Both the position numbers and the translations under genes were made by a program. 64,000 bases of DNA from DATKEJ01 sp963768715 (GTDB taxonomy: Bacteria > Bacteroidota > Rhodothermia > Rhodothermales > DATKEJ01), in assembly GCA_963768715.1 (NCBI GenBank), contig CAVYJC010000009.1, positions 166,288 through 230,287 on the forward strand. Reading direction: 5' to 3'. The notes below the pieces were generated by a model. The model did not search any database. It saw only the letters and a program-made list of their open reading frames with translations, and had not been told where the DNA came from. Positions within the stretch are counted from its first letter, which is position 1; the number at the start of each line of letters is the position of its first letter. This document shows positions 30,606-39,683 of the stretch, piece after piece.

Positions 30606-30674
30606 TATTTGGCCTTAATGATAATATTGTCCGATAGTATCACTATGAAGTGTACTAAGCCAAATAATATTTGG
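30603..30674. promoter_or_regulatory. Candidate Lrp/AsnC operator region
   Basis: CCAAAT-AAT-ATTTGG (30660-30674) is a perfect 6-3-6 palindrome. A related half-site, ATTATTTGG (30604-30612), overlaps the regulator's start codon and matches AATATTTGG at 30666-30674 in 8 of 9 bases. The two lie 62 bases apart, about six helical turns, a spacing that would suit an octameric Lrp-type protein. Confidence 0.55.
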
Positions 30675-30801
30675 TCAGTAAAGATTGTTCCTCGATTCTT
30701 CTCAAGGAGCGAGCAGGGTCGGCGAGGGGTTCAGCGATGAAGACGGGCGCGCACGGGGAGTTGACAAGTCTCAGAACCGTGCAGCAGGGAAGAGTGGCAA
30801 G

Positions 30802-31632
30802 CTAGAGGCCGACGATCACTCGTTTCAGAATCGCCGTCAGATGAGGTTCGGCTTCAGCGGCTGCGGCAAGAATCTCGGGCACCGAGATAGGCTTCAGGGT
30901 ATCTGGGAAACACTCATCCGTGATGACGGAGATCGCCATCACGGGAAGGCCCATGTGGCGCGCGACGATAACTTCCGGGACGGTCGACATGCCGACGGCA
31001 TCAGCGCCGATCAACCGGAGGAAACGATACTCCGCACGCGTCTCGAGATTCGGTCCCACTACGGCGACGTAAACCCCTTCGTGCAAATCAATCCCAAGGT
31101 CGGCTGCAGCGTCCTTCGCCCGGCGAAGCAGCGCTGGATCATAGGGTGCACTCATGTCGGGGAATCGTGGTCCCCATTCGTCGACGTTCGGCCCAACGAG
31201 CGGATTTTCACCCTGGAGATTTATGTGATCGGTAATCAGCATCAGATCTCCGCGGGAGAAGTCTGGATTCATCCCGCCCGCCGCGTTGGAGATCAGTAGG
31301 CGCTCAATGCCCAACAGAGCGAGCACTCGCACCGGAAACGTGACCTGGTGTGCCGTGTAGCCTTCGTAGAGGTGGAAACGCCCCTGCATCGCGAGAACCT
31401 GATGCCCATCGAGCGTCCCGGAAATGAGTCGGCCGTCGTGCGTTTCGACCGTCGACAGGGGGAAATGCGGGATGTCGGCGTAGTCGATGGCGCTTTCGAC
31501 CTCTATCTCGCGGGTAAGCATGCCGAGACCCGTGCCGAGTATGAGTCCCGAAGCAGGCGTCGCGACGACGCGATCGCGTATGAAGCGAACAGCCTCGTCT
31601 ACCTCGCTGCGATACCGCTCAACGTTGAACAT
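30802..31632 (-). CDS. Purine-nucleoside phosphorylase
   Basis: A 276-residue trimeric-type PNP that splits inosine and guanosine with phosphate. It has GTGLGML (phosphate site), PLSTVETHDGRLI, MQGRFHLYEGY, the substrate signature NAAGGMNP, and GPNLETRAEYRFLRLIGADAVGMS with VITDECFP. It lies 15 bases downstream of the DivIVA-domain gene, so the two are probably co-transcribed. Confidence 0.94.
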   Translation of the reverse strand: MFNVERYRSEVDEAVRFIRDRVVATPASGLILGTGLGMLTREIEVESAIDYADIPHFPLSTVETHDGRLISGTLDGHQVLAMQGRFHLYEGYTAHQVTFPVRVLALLGIERLLISNAAGGMNPDFSRGDLMLITDHINLQGENPLVGPNVDEWGPRFPDMSAPYDPALLRRAKDAAADLGIDLHEGVYVAVVGPNLETRAEYRFLRLIGADAVGMSTVPEVIVARHMGLPVMAISVITDECFPDTLKPISVPEILAAAAEAEPHLTAILKRVIVGL

Positions 31633-31647
31633 GTAAATCGTCAGAGG

Positions 31648-32385
31648 CTATTCGAGGTCGTCTAGAATCTGACGGATCTTCTGCACCTCGCCCATGTCGT
31701 CGTCGTTCGACGACTCACGCATGTCGTCATCGTCGTCGGGGATGGCATCGACACTGGCTTTGAGCTCTGCAACCACTTCTTCAACCGAGGGCTTGTCATC
31801 ATCCGAGGTCTCCTCCTCCTGGTTCGCCTCGGAATTCGAAGCCGCTGCCTGCATCCTCTTCCCGTGTGCTCTGGCTGCCGGATCGACGTATTCGAGCGAG
31901 GCAATCTCCATGTCTGATTCCTGCATGGTCCCCTTCGACTCGGGCTTAAATCGATCCAGAAGATGAATTTCAGCCTCGAGCATGGAGCGGAATCGAACGA
32001 TCAGTTCATCCCGCTTGGCCTCGATCCGGACAATCTCGTCGCGAGTCTTGCGTACATCGTGCTCACCCCGCTTCAGAATCTCCTCCCCTTTGAGATGGGC
32101 CTCGTGGATGATCATCTCAGCCTTCTTCAGCGCGGCCTTTCGCGTCTCTTCGGCATTCTGCCGAGCCATTTCGAGGGTTGCCTGGAGTGCCTCCTGCACA
32201 TGCTCGAGATGCCCCATCTTTCCCTTAAACTCCTCGAGCTCGCTCTGGGCTCGGAGTTGCTCGTCGATGAGATCCTCCATCTGGCCGGCTACGGTTTGCA
32301 AGAAGGCGCGAACCTCATCCGCATCATAACCTCGCACTGCCCGACTGAACTCCTGTTTCCGAACATCAAGCGGTGATAACTTCAT
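31648..32385 (-). CDS. DivIVA-domain coiled-coil protein
   Basis: A 245-residue protein beginning with the DivIVA/GpsB signature (LSPLDVRKQEF, then RGYDADEVRAFL), followed by a long coiled coil (about 30-140) and a low-complexity, strongly acidic C-terminus (about 190-240). In Gram-positives the domain marks curved membrane and division sites; the role in this Gram-negative lineage is unknown. It lies between a small membrane protein and PNP, all on the minus strand. Confidence 0.88.
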   Translation of the reverse strand: MKLSPLDVRKQEFSRAVRGYDADEVRAFLQTVAGQMEDLIDEQLRAQSELEEFKGKMGHLEHVQEALQATLEMARQNAEETRKAALKKAEMIIHEAHLKGEEILKRGEHDVRKTRDEIVRIEAKRDELIVRFRSMLEAEIHLLDRFKPESKGTMQESDMEIASLEYVDPAARAHGKRMQAAASNSEANQEEETSDDDKPSVEEVVAELKASVDAIPDDDDDMRESSNDDDMGEVQKIRQILDDLE

Positions 32386-32452
32386 GGTCTTAATACCCTA
32401 TTGATTGTGACGCTGCACCGCGTCCACTTATCGGTGGATCTGTGTGACGGCA

Positions 32453-32698
32453 TCAATTCGATTCACTGCCGCTGTTCTTGTTTCTCCTGCGACGCCGGTG
32501 CCGGCCGTCTCGATGCCGATGCTTGATAGACGAGACGGTTGCGCTCTGAATCTGAAACGTCGACAGAGCATGCTCACCGTCGCGCACAAGCCGTTCGGCT
32601 TCGTTTCCCGTCCGGCGCTCAAATCGCCAGACAGCAGGCCATAGTACCAGCAGAAACAATAACGCTATTCCAAGTACTAGCGCAAATTCCAAAGGCAT
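32453..32698 (-). CDS. Small single-pass membrane protein, unknown
   Basis: An 81-residue protein with one N-terminal transmembrane helix (about residues 5-24, LVLGIALLFLLVLWPAVW) and a positively charged C-terminal tail rich in Arg and His. I do not recognise it. Its orientation matches both neighbours (YggS upstream, DivIVA downstream), in a gap of more than 400 bases that would otherwise be empty. Confidence 0.5.
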   Translation of the reverse strand: MPLEFALVLGIALLFLLVLWPAVWRFERRTGNEAERLVRDGEHALSTFQIQSATVSSIKHRHRDGRHRRRRRNKNSGSESN

Positions 32699-32819
32699 TC
32701 AGTTCCTTGACTAGGAGTCCGAGTCGTTTCGGCCGGGCTCAAAAAGCGTTCGCACATTACACGCCAAGAATGAAAAGATAACATCTTGTGGCGCCCACTA
32801 CCAATCAGAAAGCGCGTAT

Positions 32820-33521
32820 TCATACCTCGCGCGGACCGAACAGCACCGATCCGAGGCGGACGTGGGTTGCCCCCTCCTCCACAGCAATCTCGAAATCGTT
32901 ACTCATCCCCATCGAGAGAAGTGCGAGGGATTCAACCAGCTCACGTCCTCTCTCGAGGCAGGTTCTCAGTCTCGTGAATTCTTCTCTCAGTCGGCGAACA
33001 TCTTCTGTCGGTGACGCCAGCGTCATCATTCCCTCGTATGAGATTCGATCAAACGCGCGCGCTTCCGTCAAAAAACCCGTCAGCGACGCAGGCTCGAGAC
33101 CGTATTTGGACGTTTCGCCCGAAACATTAACCTGAAGCAGGCACTTCAGCTGGAGGTCTTCGCTTTCCGCGAAATCCTGCAATGCCCTTGCCAGTCGAAG
33201 GCTGTCGACACCATGGATCAGATGCGCTCGACCAGCCACGAGCTTCACCTTATTCCTTTGCAGATGGCCGATAAAGTGCCACGTCAGGTCGCTTCCGAGA
33301 AGCGGGTCGATCGCCTCAAACTTCGCGGCAAAATCCTGCGCTTTGTTTTCTCCGAAGTGACGGAGCCCCGCCTCGTGCGCGGCCAGCACGACCTGTTCCG
33401 GGAAGGTCTTCGAAACAGCGACAAGTGTGATTTCGTCAGGATCGCGTCCCGCCCGTCGACAGGCAACGCGAATTCGCTCACGCACCTGTTCAGCACGCCG
33501 CCTGATCAAGTCGGCATCCAT
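32820..33521 (-). CDS. yggS: YggS-family pyridoxal-phosphate homeostasis protein
   Basis: A 233-residue PLP-binding TIM-barrel protein (PLPBP/YggS), about the usual length. The PLP lysine is K38 in VAVSKTFP. Other family marks are FGENKAQDFAAK, WHFIGHLQRNK and LSMGMSNDFEIAVEEGATHVRLGS near the C-terminus. The family maintains PLP supply and amino-acid balance in the cytoplasm. YggS is often near division genes, which agrees with the nearby DivIVA gene. Confidence 0.94.
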   Translation of the reverse strand: MDADLIRRRAEQVRERIRVACRRAGRDPDEITLVAVSKTFPEQVVLAAHEAGLRHFGENKAQDFAAKFEAIDPLLGSDLTWHFIGHLQRNKVKLVAGRAHLIHGVDSLRLARALQDFAESEDLQLKCLLQVNVSGETSKYGLEPASLTGFLTEARAFDRISYEGMMTLASPTEDVRRLREEFTRLRTCLERGRELVESLALLSMGMSNDFEIAVEEGATHVRLGSVLFGPREV

Positions 33522-33529
33522 CGCGGCAC

Positions 33530-34126
33530 CTATTTCTGCAGGATCATCGAACGGGTAGCAGTGAACTGCCCGGCGTGCAGTCGATAGAAGTAGAGCCCCG
33601 ATGGCAGCTGACTCCCACTACGGTCACGGCCGTCCCAATCAATGTCGTAGTATCCGGCCATCTTCTCTTCCGACACCAATTCCGAAACCAGCTGGCCGAG
33701 CACGTTGAAGACACCAACGCGTACGAACGAGGTCTGCGGCACACCGTATCGGATGCGGGTTGTGGGATTGAACGGATTCGGATAGTTGGCCCGCAACTCA
33801 AAATCCTCTGGAATACCATCGGGAAGAGGATCCGATTCGGTGGCGACGATTACAAGCCGATCCCGCGTAGCGTACCAGAAGCCCGCGCCACCCGCTCCCT
33901 CCAGATTTCTCGCGAGACCCGTTGTCGGCAGCCCGATCGTAACGCCTAACCGAATCGACTCGCTCGAAGAAAATCCTGCACCGTGAGAAACGGCGTACGC
34001 CCGGAGTTGTGTCTGGGCCATCAATACCCCCGGGAGGAGCGTCACGATAAGCGTGACAACGTACCTGCGGCCGAGCGTTGGCTGGCGCCGGGGTCGGGAT
34101 GAACCGGTTGCAACGTATCCTTTCAT
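33530..34126 (-). CDS. Small exported protein with T9SS type A sorting domain
   Basis: A 198-residue protein: a basic N-terminus and signal peptide (about 20-38, TLIVTLLPGVLMAQT), about 70 residues of mature domain, then a C-terminal sorting domain with LRANYPNPFNPTTRIRYG, VGVFNVLGQLV and GLYFYRLHAG. More than a third of the protein is sorting domain, so the cargo is very short. It lies 7 bases after the long repeat protein and 8 bases before yggS. Confidence 0.8.
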   Translation of the reverse strand: MKGYVATGSSRPRRQPTLGRRYVVTLIVTLLPGVLMAQTQLRAYAVSHGAGFSSSESIRLGVTIGLPTTGLARNLEGAGGAGFWYATRDRLVIVATESDPLPDGIPEDFELRANYPNPFNPTTRIRYGVPQTSFVRVGVFNVLGQLVSELVSEEKMAGYYDIDWDGRDRSGSQLPSGLYFYRLHAGQFTATRSMILQK

Positions 34127-34133
34127 GGACGTG

Positions 34134-36182
34134 CTACTGTTCGTAAGCCTCGGGATGCAGGAGCGTGCCTTTCTCCGATCCCTGCTTCTCGACCTCTACC
34201 TTCATCCGATGCTTTTGCGCCCACGGATCATTTCGGACCCCTGTGATCTGCCAGGAGACCTGCAGACCGGATCGGCCGCCGGCGATGCGAAAACGTCCGC
34301 CCGAAACCGGCTCCGCCACATACACGGGTGCATAGCCACCCACGCAGGTGAGCTGGTATCGAAAGTCTTTGTTTAAGGCCTCAAACCAGTCTGGAAGATC
34401 GACCCAGGCCGATCCGTCGTCCGACAGAATCACGTTGCCGGCGTAAACGTTCATCATTTCGTCGCTTTCGACGAAGCTGTGGTAGAGGTAGCGATTCTCA
34501 GGATCGAGAGGATCATCGATTTTGAATGTTCCGCCTCCCTTCTCGACAGACCCCGTAACGGAGAGATTTCCGTCTATCTTAACGTTGCCTGTCGTCGTGC
34601 CGGGCACGGCTCCCGGCGCCCAATCCACGACGCCTCCGCTGAACGTGATCACTTCGCCGTCGTTGGCCCCAACCGTGCTGAGCTTGTCCAGATTTACGAA
34701 TCCGCCGATCTTTGCGTTGGTTATGGCACCGTCGGCGACCTGAGAGGTCCCGACGGAAAGGGCGGCCAGCTTGTCCGACGTAACCGAAGCGTCGGCAATC
34801 TTGCCTGTCGCCACTGCCAGATCGGCCAGTTGATCCGTGCCGATCGAGCCGTCCGCCACGGTGAGAGGACCCCATTCCGCGTTTGAGCCAGTGTACCGGA
34901 TTACGTCGTCTGCGACGGCCGAAGAAGCGTCGAGTTTGGACAGGGTGACGCTTGCGTCGGCGATCTTGCCGCTCGTCACCGCACCGTCATTCAGCTTTCC
35001 GGTTGTAACGGCGGCATCGTTCAACTTCACGGTCGTAACGGCCGCGTCACCGAGTTTTGCCGTGGTGACGGCCGCGTCGGCAACACTTTGAGATTCAACC
35101 GCTCCCGCAGCGATTTTTTGTACCGTCACGGCGCCATCCGCCAGTTTAGCCGTAGTCACGGCGCCATCCATGACTGATGCTGGAACCCAGTCGACCTGCG
35201 CGCCATCGAAAGTGAGCACCTCGCCGGCCGTGGCCGTGCTGTGATCCAGTTTAGCCTTCGTCACGGCGCCATCGACGATGTTCTCTGTGTCGACGGCATT
35301 GACTCCGAGCTCCGAGTTGCCGACCGCATTCTCTGCGATGAGCGCGGCCGTCACGCCGTCTGCGTCGATGTCGAGCGTCACGATGCCTGTGTCGCCGCCC
35401 CCGGTCAGGCCGTCTCCGGCCACGACCTCGGAAATGACGCCGGAGCCGGAAGGGGAGCCCCACACAAGGCTGTTTCCATTGTAGACGAGTGCCTGGCCGT
35501 TCGTGGCGCCGGTTGTACTCAATTTAACGCGGGTTACGGCCCCGTCGGCGATGGCGTCACTTCCCACGGCGCCATCGGCAATGTCATCCTGGGTGACGGA
35601 TCCATCGATGATCGTTCCTGTTCCGACGGCGTCGTCCGCCATCTTTACGGCCGTGATCGCCCCATCGATCAGCTTCCCGGGTGTTATGGCGCCGTCGGCA
35701 ATCGCTCCGGCGTCCAATCCACCATCCTGAATCTTGTCCGTCGTCACGGCGCCGCCCGCAAGCTTATCGCTCGTGATCGAACCGTCGGGTACAGCCTGAG
35801 CCATAAGCGCATATGGGCCGGATGCGAGCGCGATTCGCGGAGCGAGTTCCGAACCCTCCTGCTGAAGCGTGATCCCGAGCCAGTATGGGACGTCGAACGG
35901 AAGTGTCAATGGGTTGATGCGGCCCAGGGTTGCGTTTGCCACGCCGTCGACGACGGTTACCGTCTGGACCTCCGTCCAAAGCGCAGCCCCCTCGATGGAA
36001 ACGCTGTAGAGCCTGAAGGTAATGCCGTAGTCGCCTGACGCCAGCACCACACCCTGGTCATCTGTAAGAAGCCCTTGAAAGGCGATCGTCTTGGGGACCT
36101 GACCGGCCACGTTCCCTACGATAAGCCCCAAACCAATCAGGGGCAGAAAAAGCCGCCGCCAGTCGCAAAAGGATATACTCAT
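34134..36182 (-). CDS. Exported tail-fibre-like protein with D-G-A-V-T tandem repeats
   Basis: A 682-residue protein with a signal peptide (about 1-27, cleaved before QVPKTIAFQG) and an N-terminal beta domain (to about 130). A long region (about 130-520) holds imperfect 9-10-residue repeats of the type DGAVTTAKLA / DAAVTTGKLN, interrupted by VLTFDGAQVDWVP-like segments. The C-terminal domain (about 560-670) ends in a LPDWFEALNKDFRYQLTC / WQITGVRNDPWAQ block shared with secreted proteins of environmental bacteria. The repeats suggest a beta-solenoid or fibre stalk, as in phage tail fibres. The start at 36182 is the ATG just before the signal peptide. Confidence 0.8.
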   Translation of the reverse strand: MSISFCDWRRLFLPLIGLGLIVGNVAGQVPKTIAFQGLLTDDQGVVLASGDYGITFRLYSVSIEGAALWTEVQTVTVVDGVANATLGRINPLTLPFDVPYWLGITLQQEGSELAPRIALASGPYALMAQAVPDGSITSDKLAGGAVTTDKIQDGGLDAGAIADGAITPGKLIDGAITAVKMADDAVGTGTIIDGSVTQDDIADGAVGSDAIADGAVTRVKLSTTGATNGQALVYNGNSLVWGSPSGSGVISEVVAGDGLTGGGDTGIVTLDIDADGVTAALIAENAVGNSELGVNAVDTENIVDGAVTKAKLDHSTATAGEVLTFDGAQVDWVPASVMDGAVTTAKLADGAVTVQKIAAGAVESQSVADAAVTTAKLGDAAVTTVKLNDAAVTTGKLNDGAVTSGKIADASVTLSKLDASSAVADDVIRYTGSNAEWGPLTVADGSIGTDQLADLAVATGKIADASVTSDKLAALSVGTSQVADGAITNAKIGGFVNLDKLSTVGANDGEVITFSGGVVDWAPGAVPGTTTGNVKIDGNLSVTGSVEKGGGTFKIDDPLDPENRYLYHSFVESDEMMNVYAGNVILSDDGSAWVDLPDWFEALNKDFRYQLTCVGGYAPVYVAEPVSGGRFRIAGGRSGLQVSWQITGVRNDPWAQKHRMKVEVEKQGSEKGTLLHPEAYEQ

Positions 36183-36354
36183 GGCTTCCACGTAGACGTT
36201 TTGTTGCTCAATTCGGTCAGATACACAGCCCAACCCTCACTAAAATCCCCTCGGACAATTGCCTCGGACTGTCCGAAATCACCGATTGTTTGGAAAGTAA
36301 GGCTAATAAACGGACAAATCTGCTGCGGGTTCATTCCGGGGGGTGAATCGCCCG

Positions 36355-38910
36355 CTATACTTCTGTTCGCAGTACCTCGAGAGGTGGCCGGCGCACAGCG
36401 TCACCTCTGCCCAGCGAACCGAAAAGCACGGTCAGTGCTGCGACGCTAAGGATAGCGATCGGGATCGCTCCCCACGAAGGAATCCAGTCAATCTCGAACA
36501 TGAATCGGGCGACCGCCCACGAGATCACCAAAGACAGAATCGTTCCGGTCACGGCGGCCATTGTCCCGAGGAGCGCCTGCTCAATGTTGAGTATTGCCGC
36601 AATTTGCTTTGCCGAGGCCCCCAGCGTTCTCAGCAGGACACTTTCGCGAAGCCGCTGCAGCCGACTGACAGAAACGGACGCGATGAGAACGAGAAGACCG
36701 GTGGCGATGCAAAACAATGCCATAAACCTAATTACGAAAGCAATCCGATCGAGGACGGCTCCCGCCGTTTTCAAAATCAGATCGAGATCGATCAGAGAGA
36801 CGTTCGGAAACTCCCTTACGATCGCCCGCTGTAGATCGGCTCCTTCCTGTTCGGTGGCCACACGGGTCGATACGACATAGAACTTTGGAGCCTTCTCGAG
36901 AATACCCGACTGGAACACCATGAAGAAATTGGATGACATTCGGCGCCATTCTACCGAGCGCAGGCTTCCGACGGTAACGGGTATCGACACGCCTTGGATG
37001 TCGATTACCAACTGATCACCCACGCCGACGCCCAACCGTTCGGCGATGTCCTCCTCGAGCGAAACCAGGTTGGCGCCGCCGGTATCGGGCCGCGCGCCGT
37101 GCCAGACGCCTGCCGTGATCTTTTCCGACGATGTGAGCGTATCGCGAAAAGTCGAACGGTACTCGCGAACGAACGGCCATTTGCTCTTTATCGTGGAGTC
37201 CTGTCGGATATCATCGACCGACCGGCCTTTGACCTCGCGCAGCCTCATCGTGACAATGGGCGTGGTTTCTTCAACCGGGAGGCCGAGTTGGCGGATGGTC
37301 TCCTCTACCGATGCGACCTGGTCGTCCTGGATATCAAACAGAACCGTATTGGCGCCGCCGCGAGCGTCCAGATCCTGCACGGCACCCAGCAAGGTGAACT
37401 GGAGCAAATAGATTGTCAGAATGAGCGTCGTGCCCAAACCAAGCGCCAGCACGAGCACCGTCGTGTGATTGTTCGGACGATATAGATTGGCAAGCCCCTG
37501 CCTCCACACATAAGGCCATCGAGAAGGAAAGAAGCGTCGTGACGCCCACATGACCAGTCGCGAGATTCCACCGAGGCACAGAAAGGAGCCGAGAACGCCG
37601 GCTGCGAACCATAGACCCACAATCCATCTTCCCGTCGTCCATACGGCATAGCCCGTCACTGCCACGGCCAGGACGCCGAGAACAAACCAGCGGAGGCCGT
37701 CTTTGTACCAGGGGATTGTCCGCTCATACGCCGTCCTCAGTGCAGCCAGTGCCGGCACGCGACGGATCGAAAGGAGCGGGATCGTCGCGAATACGAGGCT
37801 GGCGAACAATCCGATGGCCGTTCCCGCCGCAACGGCGCCCCATTGCGTGACGACAACCACATCGAGTGGAAGAAAATCGGACAATACATCCGGCAGGACG
37901 ACTTGGACGAGAAGTCCGGCGGCGGCGCCGAGTATCGCCGCCAGCAGTCCGACCGCACCGGCTTGTACCAGGTATATGAGGAATGCCTCGGACGTCTTTG
38001 CTCCCAGGCAGCGCAGCGTAGCAACGAGCGCCACTTTGTCCTTCGTGTAGGCATGCACGGCGCTCGCCACGCCGATTCCTCCGAGCAGCAGCGCAATGAA
38101 TCCAAGCAAGCTCAGGAATCCATAGAGATTTCCGAGGGCGTCGCTCCAGGCCTCGCTGGCGTCGTCGACCGTAGAGACATTGATTCCGCCGTCCGATTCG
38201 AGACCCTTGAAGCGAGCCGCCATGGCGGCAGCCTGGCTCCTGTCGGGCAGCCTGAACCGCGCGTAGTAGCGGACGCGGCTGCCGGCGTTGAGGAGCGTAG
38301 AATCCATTCCAGCGAGCGGGATGTAGACGCGGGGACCAAAGAGTGCATCCATCGCCGATTCACCGGGGATGCGCTTGAGCGCTCCTCCGATCATATAGGT
38401 CTCGTTACCGATGCGAACCGAATCGCCCACCTGGATGCCGAACTGGAGCATGAGCCGCTCGTCGAGCAGAGCCGTACCGTCGCTCAGGAATCGCCCGCCG
38501 GCATCAGCGGGATTGGTCTCAAGGCTTCCGTAGTAGGGAAAGGCGCCCTCCTGGGCCCGTACCTGCGTGATGCGCGTGTCTGACGACTCAGGGAAATACG
38601 CCATGGACGTAAATCGAACCTCACGAGACTGCTCTCCGCCGACCGAGTCGATCAGGGCTTCGACCGTTTCATCGAAAGGTTGATTCTGCGAGATCTGGAG
38701 ATCCGCACCTAAAAGCGTTCGGGCTTGCGATTCGACGGCGTCTTTGAGATTGCCGCGAAACGACTCAATCGCTACAAGCGCCGCGACGCCGACGACCATC
38801 GAGGCCAGAAACAACACGAGATGGCGCGTGCTCGACCGGCCGTCACGCCAGGCCATTTTGAGAATCCATCGCCAGCGGATTCGTCTACCAATGTCTTCCG
38901 TGCTATCCAT
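36355..38910 (-). CDS. ABC transporter permease, FtsX/YbbP type
   Basis: An 851-residue inner-membrane permease with an early transmembrane helix (about 35-55), a large periplasmic MacB-like domain, and two FtsX permease domains (about 260-390 and 720-840), each with three helices, plus central helices (about 400-530). The layout is that of YbbP, a subunit of an exporter working with a LolD-like ATPase. ATG at 38910 overlaps the end of the ATPase gene by 8 bases, so the two are translationally coupled. Confidence 0.9.
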   Translation of the reverse strand: MDSTEDIGRRIRWRWILKMAWRDGRSSTRHLVLFLASMVVGVAALVAIESFRGNLKDAVESQARTLLGADLQISQNQPFDETVEALIDSVGGEQSREVRFTSMAYFPESSDTRITQVRAQEGAFPYYGSLETNPADAGGRFLSDGTALLDERLMLQFGIQVGDSVRIGNETYMIGGALKRIPGESAMDALFGPRVYIPLAGMDSTLLNAGSRVRYYARFRLPDRSQAAAMAARFKGLESDGGINVSTVDDASEAWSDALGNLYGFLSLLGFIALLLGGIGVASAVHAYTKDKVALVATLRCLGAKTSEAFLIYLVQAGAVGLLAAILGAAAGLLVQVVLPDVLSDFLPLDVVVVTQWGAVAAGTAIGLFASLVFATIPLLSIRRVPALAALRTAYERTIPWYKDGLRWFVLGVLAVAVTGYAVWTTGRWIVGLWFAAGVLGSFLCLGGISRLVMWASRRFFPSRWPYVWRQGLANLYRPNNHTTVLVLALGLGTTLILTIYLLQFTLLGAVQDLDARGGANTVLFDIQDDQVASVEETIRQLGLPVEETTPIVTMRLREVKGRSVDDIRQDSTIKSKWPFVREYRSTFRDTLTSSEKITAGVWHGARPDTGGANLVSLEEDIAERLGVGVGDQLVIDIQGVSIPVTVGSLRSVEWRRMSSNFFMVFQSGILEKAPKFYVVSTRVATEQEGADLQRAIVREFPNVSLIDLDLILKTAGAVLDRIAFVIRFMALFCIATGLLVLIASVSVSRLQRLRESVLLRTLGASAKQIAAILNIEQALLGTMAAVTGTILSLVISWAVARFMFEIDWIPSWGAIPIAILSVAALTVLFGSLGRGDAVRRPPLEVLRTEV

Positions 38911-39631
38911 CAAGCGTTGCCTCGCGCACGTTGTCGACCGACCGCTCATCCGATACAATCGTGCCGCCGTGCAACGCTATGATGCGCTCCGTACGGGAGG
39001 CTAGTTCGAGGTTATGCGTGACGAGCAGGAGGGTCGTTCCAGCTTCGCGGTTGAGCTCGAACAACAGGTCTTCGACCAAGCCGCCCGTCTCGGCGTCGAG
39101 ATTGCCCGTCGGCTCGTCGGCAAACAGAATGAGCGGGCGATTGACGAACGCCCTCGCGATCGCAACCCGCTGCTGCTCACCTCCTGACAACTGAGCCGGA
39201 TAGTGCGTTAGACGTTCCCCCAGGCCGACACGGGTCAAAAGCATGCGCGCACTTTCGGCCGCGCCGCGCTCCCCTCGGAGCTCCAGCGGCACCATCACGT
39301 TCTCGAGCGCCGTCAGTGTCGGCAGTAGCTGAAACGTCTGGAAAACAAAGCCCACGTACTCGTTTCGAACGTGTGCGCGGGCGTCCTCATCGAGCGTATC
39401 GAGTTGAATCTCATTCAGCGCGACCGACCCCTCACTCGGCGCGTCCAGTCCCGCACAGAGCCCGAGAAGGGTAGTCTTCCCACTGCCGGAGGGACCGACG
39501 ATCGCGGCGGAAGAACCTTTACCGAGCGAGAACGAAACATCCTGCAACACCGTAAGTTGGCGGTCGCCACTGGTATACGTCTTGCTCAAGCCCCTAACGT
39601 CGAGGGCCACGGCTTCTGAACTCTGTGTCAC
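38903..39631 (-). CDS. ABC transporter ATP-binding protein (YbbA/LolD type)
   Basis: A 242-residue ATPase with Walker A GPSGSGKTT, the Q-loop FVFQTFQLLPTL, signature LSGGEQQRVAIARA, Walker B LILFADEPTGNLD and the H-loop LLVTHNLELA. It is closest in type to the LolD/MacB/YbbA group. It is paired with the FtsX-type permease downstream and lies divergently from a TesA-like esterase, which is the arrangement of tesA-ybbA-ybbP in E. coli. Confidence 0.94.
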   Translation of the reverse strand: MTQSSEAVALDVRGLSKTYTSGDRQLTVLQDVSFSLGKGSSAAIVGPSGSGKTTLLGLCAGLDAPSEGSVALNEIQLDTLDEDARAHVRNEYVGFVFQTFQLLPTLTALENVMVPLELRGERGAAESARMLLTRVGLGERLTHYPAQLSGGEQQRVAIARAFVNRPLILFADEPTGNLDAETGGLVEDLLFELNREAGTTLLLVTHNLELASRTERIIALHGGTIVSDERSVDNVREATLDG

Positions 39632-39683
39632 GGTAAGATCTTATTCTGAAAGCGGGTTGTTGCGGCCCCTTGCTACGTTAAAG

